Below are positions 55,178-61,684 of a DNA stretch of 64,000 nucleotides, in pieces. Each line of letters starts with the position of its first letter. Positions within the stretch are counted from its first letter, which is position 1. The position numbers and the translations under genes were made by a program. Under the pieces are notes generated by a model. It worked only from the letters and a program-made list of their open reading frames with translations. It searched no databases and was not told the origin of the DNA. The stretch spans positions 62,001 to 126,000 of the forward strand of contig NZ_NEJP01000013.1 in the NCBI RefSeq assembly GCF_002113125.1, written 5' to 3'. The stretch is from Pseudomonas sp. B20(2017) (GTDB lineage Bacteria; Pseudomonadota; Gammaproteobacteria; Pseudomonadales; Pseudomonadaceae).

Positions 55178-55828
55178 ATGGATTTCAACCCGCTCGACCT
55201 TATCCTGCATCTCGATGTTTACCTCGACCTGCTGGTGAATAATTACGGGCCATGGATCTACGCCATCCTGTTTCTGGTGATCTTCTGCGAAACCGGCCTG
55301 GTGGTGATGCCATTCCTGCCGGGTGACTCCCTGCTGTTCATCGCCGGCGCGGTCGCTGCGGGCGGCGGCATGGACCCGGTATTGCTGGCAGGCTTGCTGA
55401 TGCTGGCGGCGATTCTCGGCGACAGTACCAACTACGTGATCGGGCGAACGGCGGGTGAAAAGCTGTTCAGCAATCCGAACTCGAAAATCTTCCGCCGCGA
55501 CTACCTGCAACAGACCCACGATTTCTACGACAAGCACGGCGGAAAAACCGTGACCCTTGCGCGCTTCCTGCCGATCATCCGCACCTTTGCACCGTTCGTC
55601 GCCGGTGTCGCGAAGATGCCTTACCCGCGCTTCTTCGGGTTCAGCGTGTTCGGCACCGTCCTGTGGGTCGGTGGTCTGGTGACCCTGGGCTACTTCTTCG
55701 GCAACGTGCCGTTCATCAAGAAGAACCTGTCGCTGCTGGTGGTCGGCATCATCCTGCTGTCGCTGATTCCGATGATCATCGGCGTGGTTCGCAGCCGTTT
55801 CGGCGGCACCAAAGCCCAATCGCACTAA
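55178..55828 (+). CDS. DedA family membrane protein
   Basis: The 216-residue SNARE-associated (DedA) protein has five or so hydrophobic segments. Hallmarks are FCETGLVVMPFLPGDSLLF (residues about 43-61), GDSTNYVIGRTAGEKLF near 84 and FYDKHGGKTVTLARFLPIIRTFAPFVAG near 118-145, here given in part. DedA proteins move undecaprenyl phosphate or phospholipids across the inner membrane. mtfA starts 4 bp after its stop. It is distinct from the DedA-PAP2 fusion at 32.6 kb. Confidence 0.92.
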   Translation: MDFNPLDLILHLDVYLDLLVNNYGPWIYAILFLVIFCETGLVVMPFLPGDSLLFIAGAVAAGGGMDPVLLAGLLMLAAILGDSTNYVIGRTAGEKLFSNPNSKIFRRDYLQQTHDFYDKHGGKTVTLARFLPIIRTFAPFVAGVAKMPYPRFFGFSVFGTVLWVGGLVTLGYFFGNVPFIKKNLSLLVVGIILLSLIPMIIGVVRSRFGGTKAQSH

Positions 55829-55832
55829 GCCG

Positions 55833-56645
55833 ATGTGGTCGCTGAGCGCCTGGCGCCGCCGGCGCATTCTGGCCAGGCACCCGGTTGCCGACGAACTGTG
55901 GCAGCGGGTGCGCCATCACCTGAGTTTTCTCGACGGCATCACTGCCGCTGAAGACCAGTGGCTGCGCGAAGCCAGCGTGCTGTTCCTCGAAGACAAACAC
56001 CTGACCGCCCTGCCCGGCGTCGAACTGCACCAAGAGCAACGCCTGCTGCTCGCCGCCCAGGCGCAACTGCCACTTTTGCATCTCGGCGATCTGAACTGGT
56101 ATCAGGGTTTCCACGAAATCGTCCTCTACCCCGACGACTTCCTCAGCCCCCAGCGCCATCGCGATGCCAGTGGCGTCGAGCATGAGTGGGATGGCGAGCA
56201 CAGCGGCGAGGCGTGGCAACAAGGGCCGATCATCCTCGCCTGGCCGGGCGTGATGGCCAGTGGTGGCTGGGAAGGCTACAACCTGGTGATTCACGAGCTC
56301 GCGCACAAGCTCGACATGCTCAATGGCAACGCCAACGGCCTGCCCCCGCTGCACGCCGACATGCGGGTCAGCGACTGGGCCGAGGTCATGCAAAAGGCTT
56401 ATGACGACCTCAACCGCCAGCTCGACCGCCATCCGGACGACGAAACCGCCATCGACCCGTATGCCGCCGAGAACCCGGCCGAGTTCTTCGCCGTCACCAG
56501 CGAGTACTTTTTCAGTGCCCCGGATCTGCTGCACGAGGCTTATCCACAGGTGTATGCGCAGTTGCAGCTTTTCTACCGCCAGGATCCGTTGGCGCGCCTG
56601 AAGCAACTTCAGGCCTCCGACCCGGTCTATCAGGCTCACGAGTAA
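55833..56645 (+). CDS. mtfA: MtfA-type zinc peptidase (M90)
   Basis: The 270-residue cytosolic metallopeptidase has its HExxH site at H154-E155-H158 in VIHELAHKLDMLNG. The third ligand region is PAEFFAVTSEYFF near 210. In E. coli, MtfA binds the glucose-PTS repressor Mlc and has aminopeptidase activity; a role in Pseudomonas is not known. The ATG is 4 bp after the DedA stop, so they form one unit. Confidence 0.9.
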   Translation: MWSLSAWRRRRILARHPVADELWQRVRHHLSFLDGITAAEDQWLREASVLFLEDKHLTALPGVELHQEQRLLLAAQAQLPLLHLGDLNWYQGFHEIVLYPDDFLSPQRHRDASGVEHEWDGEHSGEAWQQGPIILAWPGVMASGGWEGYNLVIHELAHKLDMLNGNANGLPPLHADMRVSDWAEVMQKAYDDLNRQLDRHPDDETAIDPYAAENPAEFFAVTSEYFFSAPDLLHEAYPQVYAQLQLFYRQDPLARLKQLQASDPVYQAHE

Positions 56646-56691
56646 AGGTCTGCACGACTTCCGGTACGTGGCGTCCACGGCAGAATATGCC

Positions 56692-56697
56692 TATAAT
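56692..56697 (+). promoter_or_regulatory. Candidate -10 element of ppa
   Basis: TATAAT sits 62 bp upstream of the ppa ATG, preceded by TGCC. The -35 region is poor. Confidence 0.45.
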
Positions 56698-56759
56698 CGC
56701 CGCCACTTTTTGGTCAATCCGGCCAAGTGTTTTTGGTCAACTAACGGGGGCAACGCCCA

Positions 56760-57287
56760 ATGAGCTACAGCAAGATTCCGGCTGGCAAAGACCTGCCGAA
56801 CGACATCTACGTCGCGATCGAGATCCCGGCCAACCACGCGCCGATCAAATACGAAATCGACAAAGACAGCGATTGCCTGTTCGTTGACCGTTTCATGGCC
56901 ACCCCGATGTTCTACCCGGCCAACTACGGTTACATCCCGAACACCCTGGCTGACGACGGTGATCCCCTGGACGTGCTGGTCGTGACCCCTTACCCGGTTG
57001 CTCCAGGTTCGGTCATCCGCGCGCGTCCGGTCGGCATCCTGAACATGACCGACGACGGCGGTGGCGATGCCAAAGTCATCGCAGTCCCACACGACAAGCT
57101 GTCCCAGCTGTACGTGGACGTTAAGGAATACACCGACCTGCCAGCGCTGCTGATCCAGCAGATCGAGCACTTCTTCGCGAACTACAAAGATCTCGAAAAA
57201 GGCAAATGGGTGAAAATTGAAGGCTGGGACGGTGCAGACGCCGCCCGCGCAGCGATCACCAAGTCGGTTGCCGCCTACAAAGGCTAA
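56760..57287 (+). CDS. ppa: Inorganic pyrophosphatase Ppa
   Basis: The 175-residue family I enzyme hydrolyses pyrophosphate and so pulls biosynthetic reactions forward. Metal-binding motifs are NYGYIPNTLADDGDPLDVLVV (about residues 53-73), here the DGDPLD signature, and KVIAVPHDKLSQLY near 100. ACGGGGGCA precedes the ATG. It is a single gene ended by a strong terminator. Confidence 0.97.
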   Translation: MSYSKIPAGKDLPNDIYVAIEIPANHAPIKYEIDKDSDCLFVDRFMATPMFYPANYGYIPNTLADDGDPLDVLVVTPYPVAPGSVIRARPVGILNMTDDGGGDAKVIAVPHDKLSQLYVDVKEYTDLPALLIQQIEHFFANYKDLEKGKWVKIEGWDGADAARAAITKSVAAYKG

Positions 57288-57314
57288 GCCTCGCGACCTG
57301 CGACACGCTTGAAG

Positions 57315-57342
57315 AAAACCCCGGTTGATCCGGGGTTTTTTG
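57315..57342 (+). terminator. Rho-independent terminator of ppa
   Basis: AAAACCCCGG-TTGA-TCCGGGGTTTTTT forms a perfect GC stem with a T-run 28 bp after the ppa stop. Confidence 0.93.
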
Positions 57343-57455
57343 TGCCCGCCCGCCAGGTGCTTAAACAGCTTGTTTATAGCGACCTACAGAAAAGTTTTAG
57401 TGTGTGTAATTTCCCACAAGGACGTCTTACATCCCGTCGCAAAATTTGCCCCGAT

Positions 57456-57480
57456 TTTGAACGCAAGGTTTATTCAAACC
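57456..57480. promoter_or_regulatory. Candidate autoregulatory operators of the S24 regulator
   Basis: Two nested dyads lie just upstream of the gene: TTTGAA-N11-TTCAAA (57456-57478) and GGTTT-ATTC-AAACC (57467-57480). Their position is consistent with self-repression, but no experiment supports it. Confidence 0.4.
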
Positions 57481-57502
57481 GCTCTAGGCCGGTCGTAGAC
57501 TC

Positions 57503-58249
57503 ATGTTTATGAGAAAGAACACTAGCGGTCCAAGATTCAAGGCACTCCTGGAAGCTGCGAACATCACCACCACGGGATTCGCAAAGTTCTGGGGCACGGA
57601 AGCCCAAAACGTTCATAACTGGTACACCCGGGGCGTACCCGCGTACCGCATGGAAGAAGTTGCGCGCCTGCTGTCCGTCAACAGCCAATGGCTGAAGACC
57701 GGCGAAGGCCCGAAAGACGCCCCGCACCTGCACACGGACTCGGGCGACATCCTCGATGCCCATGCCATTCGCGGCGTCTACACGGTGCTCGAAACCAACG
57801 ACATCGAACTGCCCCTCTACAAGGAAACCCCGACCGCTCCCGGCTCCGGCAAGACCCACGTCATCAAGGATCCGGAACTAACCATCCGCCTGCCCCGCAG
57901 CCACCTCGAAACCCTGGAAATCCGCCACACCGACGCCATCTGCACCCACATGATCGGCAACAGCATGGCCGAGAAAATCGAAGATGGCTCCACCCTCGCC
58001 ATCGACCGCGGCCTCACCCAGGTGGTGGACGGCGAAATCTACGCCATCGAACACGACGGCATGCTGCGCATCAAGTACCTGCACCGCATGCCCGGCAACG
58101 CCCTGCGCCTGCGCAGCCACAACAGCGCCGAATACCCGGACGAGATCTTCCGTGCGGCGCAGATCGAGGAGCAGAGGATTCATGTATTGGGGTGGGTGTT
58201 CTGGTGGTCGACGCTGGGCAAGCGCCGGCCGGTGGTGCCGTTTCTCTGA
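57503..58249 (+). CDS. HTH/S24-type transcriptional repressor (LexA/CI-like)
   Basis: The 248-residue protein joins an N-terminal helix-turn-helix (about residues 10-65) to a LexA-fold S24 domain with the Ser-Lys dyad S154 (MIGNSMAEKI) and K191 (LRIKYLH). No obvious Ala-Gly or Cys-Gly cleavage site was seen between the domains, so self-cleavage is uncertain. It resembles PrtR/CI-type repressors, but no pyocin or prophage genes adjoin it here. A second ATG at 57509 is possible. Confidence 0.85.
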   Translation: MFMRKNTSGPRFKALLEAANITTTGFAKFWGTEAQNVHNWYTRGVPAYRMEEVARLLSVNSQWLKTGEGPKDAPHLHTDSGDILDAHAIRGVYTVLETNDIELPLYKETPTAPGSGKTHVIKDPELTIRLPRSHLETLEIRHTDAICTHMIGNSMAEKIEDGSTLAIDRGLTQVVDGEIYAIEHDGMLRIKYLHRMPGNALRLRSHNSAEYPDEIFRAAQIEEQRIHVLGWVFWWSTLGKRRPVVPFL

Positions 58250-58530
58250 TCTTGCGGGAGTCAGCCTGCTAGTGATGAGGCCCGGATAGTCGGTACAAAT
58301 ACGTTTTTTTACCGGATAGAACGCTCTATCCCGCACTTCGCACTGGGAATCCCCAACAAAACTCAGTATCCTGCGCCCCACATTTGCGCATCGACCCGCC
58401 AAGCGGCCCAGATGACGCCTGACGCGGCAGACCACTGTCTGACCAAGTCCCACAGCCGGACGCAAGATCCGGATGTACGTTTTGAAGGCTGGCGCGGTTT
58501 ACCAAAAATAAACCAAGCCCGTCCCCGAGA

Positions 58531-58555
58531 AGCCGGCCACAAGCCGGCTTTTTAA
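58531..58555 (+). terminator. Rho-independent terminator with no annotated gene upstream
   Basis: AAGCCGGC-CACAA-GCCGGCTT followed by TTT is a strong hairpin more than 280 bp after the S24 gene stop. Confidence 0.8.
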
Positions 58556-58643
58556 TGCCTGCCAAAAGCCAATGCCTATCGTCCGAATTCTGAATCGCCG
58601 CTTGCCGGATACCAAACGCGCTTGTACCGTAAAGACAAACGTC

Positions 58644-58655
58644 ATTACAGGTAAT
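58644..58655. promoter_or_regulatory. Candidate RelB operator dyad
   Basis: ATTAC-AG-GTAAT lies 6-17 bp before the relB ATG and overlaps the AGGTAA ribosome-binding site. RHH antitoxins commonly bind such dyads. Confidence 0.45.
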
Positions 58656-58660
58656 CCATC

Positions 58661-58900
58661 ATGGCATCCATCAACATTCGTATCGACGACGAACTGAAAA
58701 AACGCGCCTTCGCAGAGCTGCAAAAGCTCGGGCTTTCGCCCTCAGAGCTTCTGCGCCAAACGCTTCAATACGTCGCGGACCGGGGCAAATTGCCGTTCAA
58801 AGCGGCATTGCTCAGTGAAGAGGATGAAGCGCTTATCGCCGTGGTCACTGAACGTCTTGCCGCTCCTCAGCGAGTCAAGGTAAGTCTGGATGACCTATAA
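58661..58900 (+). CDS. relB: RelB/DinJ-family antitoxin
   Basis: The 79-residue protein has the same length as E. coli RelB and a similar pattern throughout: an N-terminal ribbon-helix-helix (ASINIRIDDELKKRAFAELQ), LPFKAALLSEEDEALI in the middle and a C-terminal VKVSLDDL that should wrap the toxin. It neutralises RelE and represses the operon. It overlaps relE by 11 bp, and an operator dyad precedes it. Confidence 0.9.
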   Translation: MASINIRIDDELKKRAFAELQKLGLSPSELLRQTLQYVADRGKLPFKAALLSEEDEALIAVVTERLAAPQRVKVSLDDL

Positions 58901-59186
58901 CCTTGAGTTTGATCGTCGTGCATTGAAGGAATGGAACAAGCTGGGCGATACAATTCGCGAGCAGTTCAAAAAGAAACTCTCCGAGGTTCTCGAAAATCCT
59001 CGCATAGAAGCCAACAGGCTTCGCGAGCTGCCAGATTGCTACAAGGTGAAGCTGAAAAGCGCTGGATATCGCCTGATTTATCAGGTGATTGATCTCGAAA
59101 TTGTGGTGTTCGTAGTCGCTATCGGAAAGAGAGAGCGAGAGGTGGCTTATGACGCTGCACAGGATCGATTGTCGTCCCAACCCTGA
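58890..59186 (+). CDS. relE: RelE-family mRNA interferase toxin
   Basis: The 98-residue toxin cleaves mRNA in the ribosomal A site. Residues at the positions that matter in E. coli RelE are all present with identical numbering: K52, K54, R61, R81 and Y87 (in YKVKLKSAGYR and KREREVAY). The toxin is therefore probably active. Its start overlaps relB by 11 bp, typical of type II toxin-antitoxin pairs. Confidence 0.9.
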   Translation: MTYNLEFDRRALKEWNKLGDTIREQFKKKLSEVLENPRIEANRLRELPDCYKVKLKSAGYRLIYQVIDLEIVVFVVAIGKREREVAYDAAQDRLSSQP

Positions 59187-59214
59187 GCCAGTTAATCATC
59201 AGGATTGATTCTGA

Positions 59215-59243
59215 AATTGGGGCAGCAACCTGCTGCCCCAATT
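59215..59243. terminator. Terminator-like hairpin between relE and the mag operon
   Basis: AATTGGGGCAGCA-ACC-TGCTGCCCCAATT is a perfect 13-bp stem between two convergent stops, able to end transcription from both sides. T-tracts are short. Confidence 0.7.
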
Positions 59244-59247
59244 ACCG

Positions 59248-60060
59248 TCACGGATAACTGAACGACTTCACCAACGTCAATTCCCCCACCGCCCGCATCG
59301 GCACCAGGAACGTCTCCATCTTCTCGCTAGGCGTCCCCTCTTCCGTAATCACCGTAACCTGCGCCGTGGTCAAAGGCTGCACCGCCTCTTCCCCACCTTC
59401 GTCATCCCCGCGATAGCCACCGCCGAAGTAGTTCACATACACCAGATACTGCCCCTTGATCGGCGCCGGCATGGCGAAGATTTCCGGGCCGTAGCCGGTG
59501 GTTACGTCGACGTCCAAAGCCGCACCATTGGGGGCGACCCTGTCGCCGTACCAGATGTGTGCGCCGTCGGGTGTGATCAGGTGCAGGTCGAGGTCGGTGC
59601 CATCACTGTCCCAGGCCAACAACACCCGCAGTTTTGCCGGAGTAGCGCCGCCACTGGTGTTGAGGAACTGCGTGCGGTGCCGTTGCTGACCATCCGGGCT
59701 GCGGACTTCGACGCTGTTGCTGCCGTTGGGAAACGAGAACGGGCGATCGAAGCGGCCGCTGTCGTCGATTTTCAGCGGCATGCTGACGCCGTTGACGATC
59801 AGGCGGCCGGGCTCTTTGTTTTTCGGTGTGGCTTTGATTTCGCCGCTGATGCGGGCGGTGTTGGCCTGGCCGAGCGGAGTGTTTACCGAGGAGGCCGGGT
59901 AGTTGACGGTCTGGCGGAAGCTTTCGCCCTCGCCTTCAGGCGCACCGCTGCGCCAGCCGCCGACCGGGGTGTCGAGTTTGACGCTGTCGGCAGCCATCGC
60001 CATCGGCCATGCATTGAGGGCGCAGAGCAACAGCAAGACCTGTGGATAACGGAGTGTCAT
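59248..60060 (-). CDS. YfaP/DUF2135 secreted protein of the macroglobulin operon (MagF-like)
   Basis: The 270-residue protein has a signal peptide (ending AMAAD) and so is periplasmic. Residues about 140-230 show the DUF2135 pattern: LRVLLAWDSDGTDLDLHLITPDGAHIWYG-type stretch, cut here, and GQYLVYVNYFGGG. It is the last gene of the operon, 3 bp after its neighbour. In P. aeruginosa the equivalent (by order) belongs to magABCDEF, which encodes an alpha-2-macroglobulin complex. Confidence 0.85.
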   Translation of the reverse strand: MTLRYPQVLLLLCALNAWPMAMAADSVKLDTPVGGWRSGAPEGEGESFRQTVNYPASSVNTPLGQANTARISGEIKATPKNKEPGRLIVNGVSMPLKIDDSGRFDRPFSFPNGSNSVEVRSPDGQQRHRTQFLNTSGGATPAKLRVLLAWDSDGTDLDLHLITPDGAHIWYGDRVAPNGAALDVDVTTGYGPEIFAMPAPIKGQYLVYVNYFGGGYRGDDEGGEEAVQPLTTAQVTVITEEGTPSEKMETFLVPMRAVGELTLVKSFSYP

Positions 60061-60063
60061 GGT

Positions 60064-61683
60064 CTATTCCAGCAAAAGGTGACGGGCGAGCCCTTCGATA
60101 TAGGTTTCATCCTGGCCGTTGGGGTGTGCTTCAAAGGCCAGGTGCAGGTATTCGTGAGTCAGGTCGAGGCGGTCCTGCAAGGACAGCACGCCGCGCACGT
60201 AGATGCGCTGGCGTTCGCGATCGACGAAGGGTCGGCCGAAGGCGAGTTTGCAGACGGCGAACGTGCTGACTTCGTTGTAGCCGGTTTCGCTTTCCAGCCT
60301 CGGACGCCAGCCGCGCCGCTGCTTTTGCAGCCAGTCTTGAGCGGCGGGCAGTGCTTCGCAGGAGGCGACCGGGTTGTCCCAACGACTGAGGCTCGCGCGC
60401 GGATAGGCGTGCAGCAGAATGGCGTCGTAACGCTGGCCGGCATTGGCTTGCTCGACGGCCTGCTGCCAGGCGAGTTTGTCGGGGCCGGGTTGATCGGAGT
60501 GATAGGTGACGGTGCTGCCGGCCAACACCAGATCCGCCGTCCATGCGGCGATGCTGCGGGATTCGACGGAGGCCGGACGCGGGGCGACGCGCTGGCGTGT
60601 GCTGCTGTCGTCGATGCTCAAACATTCGCCATTACGCGTGGCGTTTTGCAGCAGATACGTGCGGATCGCCACGGCCAACGCTTTGGCGGCTTCGGCGGGT
60701 TCGGGTTTCGCTTCACGCTCCAGCACACGGGCGACGTACTCTTCGCGATCCAGCCGGGCAACCAGTTTGTCGTTGAGCAGAAACAGTTCGCCGTCGCTGT
60801 GGATATCCAGCGCATTGCCATTGGCGAATTCGACGCGGTAATCGCCTTGCAACGGGCCGGAGCTTACTACCCGATCACCCGCCAGAACCCGTGAAACCGG
60901 ATAACGCGAGAACAGTCCGACCTCAACGCAGCGCCCGGCTTCTGCTGGCCAGGAAGCAGGCAACACCGTCGCCAACGCCGAACCGTAATGCCGCAGAACC
61001 ATCTGACTGGTGCCCCGGCCACTGGCCCAGATCGGCGAGCCGTCCGCCGTCCAGCCGGCGAATCCGCCCTGACGTGACTGCGGATCCTGATCGCCGAGCC
61101 AGCTCCAGGTTTTCACCCGCAAGCGTCCGCCGAGTTCACCGACGACATTGCCGTCCGCCGCGTTCAGCACCACATCGAGCAGCACACGGCGCATCTGATC
61201 CTGAGCCGGCAACCTGGATAAAACCTTCAGCAAATCAGCCACGGATACCCGAGTAGCCGGTTGCACAGATGGCAGATCCAGCAACCACGACGGCGCCTGT
61301 CGCGCCTGCCAATAGGATTTCCAGTCGCCCGCGGCTATGCCCAACCGCGCCGGCTCGAAATACAGCCCGCAGGATTTCACCAGCGCCTGATCACGCTCGA
61401 TCTTCCCGCCCGCGGTGCAGCAATAGACTTCTTCCTTCGACTGCCCGTGACATTCATAAGCCGGTTCCCGCGCACCGGTATCCACCAGCCACGCGTAAAC
61501 GAACACCTTCCACAGACTGCCCAGCGGCGTATCCAGCGATGCAGGCAACGGCTCGCGAGCAGTCAGTTGCGTGGTGTTCAACGACAGCAATTCGCCCTTG
61601 TAGGCCACGCGCAACGGTTCATTCTGCGCCGTCGCCAGCGCAGGAATCACACACATCAGCAGCCACAGCAGCGGCCGGGTCAT
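60064..61683 (-). CDS. YfaQ/DUF2300 secreted protein (MagE-like), multi-domain
   Basis: The 539-residue protein has a signal peptide (ending LATAQ). The N-terminal part has a penicillin-binding-like SxxK (S56-L-W-K59) and a KTW segment at 191-193 with GFAGWTADG after it, recalling KTG. Residues 314-348 (EEYVARVLEREAK and AKALAVAIRTYLL) look like a SpoIID/LytB domain. A zinc-type HEYLH sits at 510-514. These parts point to peptidoglycan-linked work, but activity is unproved. ATG 61683 was chosen because it starts the signal peptide. It begins 1 bp after the macroglobulin stop. Confidence 0.8.
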   Translation of the reverse strand: MTRPLLWLLMCVIPALATAQNEPLRVAYKGELLSLNTTQLTAREPLPASLDTPLGSLWKVFVYAWLVDTGAREPAYECHGQSKEEVYCCTAGGKIERDQALVKSCGLYFEPARLGIAAGDWKSYWQARQAPSWLLDLPSVQPATRVSVADLLKVLSRLPAQDQMRRVLLDVVLNAADGNVVGELGGRLRVKTWSWLGDQDPQSRQGGFAGWTADGSPIWASGRGTSQMVLRHYGSALATVLPASWPAEAGRCVEVGLFSRYPVSRVLAGDRVVSSGPLQGDYRVEFANGNALDIHSDGELFLLNDKLVARLDREEYVARVLEREAKPEPAEAAKALAVAIRTYLLQNATRNGECLSIDDSSTRQRVAPRPASVESRSIAAWTADLVLAGSTVTYHSDQPGPDKLAWQQAVEQANAGQRYDAILLHAYPRASLSRWDNPVASCEALPAAQDWLQKQRRGWRPRLESETGYNEVSTFAVCKLAFGRPFVDRERQRIYVRGVLSLQDRLDLTHEYLHLAFEAHPNGQDETYIEGLARHLLLE

Positions 61684-61684
61684 G

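Larger units (their letters stand above)
58250..58660. other. 411-bp intergenic region with degenerate REP and terminator
   Basis: A decayed REP half (TGCGGGAGTCAGCCTGCTAG, near 58252) is followed by direct repeats CCGGATAG. A TATCCT -10-like box lies near 58367. A terminator AAGCCGGC-CACAA-GCCGGCTT plus T-run spans about 58531-58555. The stretch between the box and the terminator, about 180 nt, could be a small RNA gene. A 47-codon frame (58410-58553) overlaps the terminator and shows no family resemblance. No gene is called. Confidence 0.4.

Noticed and set aside
58410..58553. 47-codon frame as a small protein gene
   Set aside because: It has no clear ribosome-binding site and its 3' end runs into a terminator hairpin.
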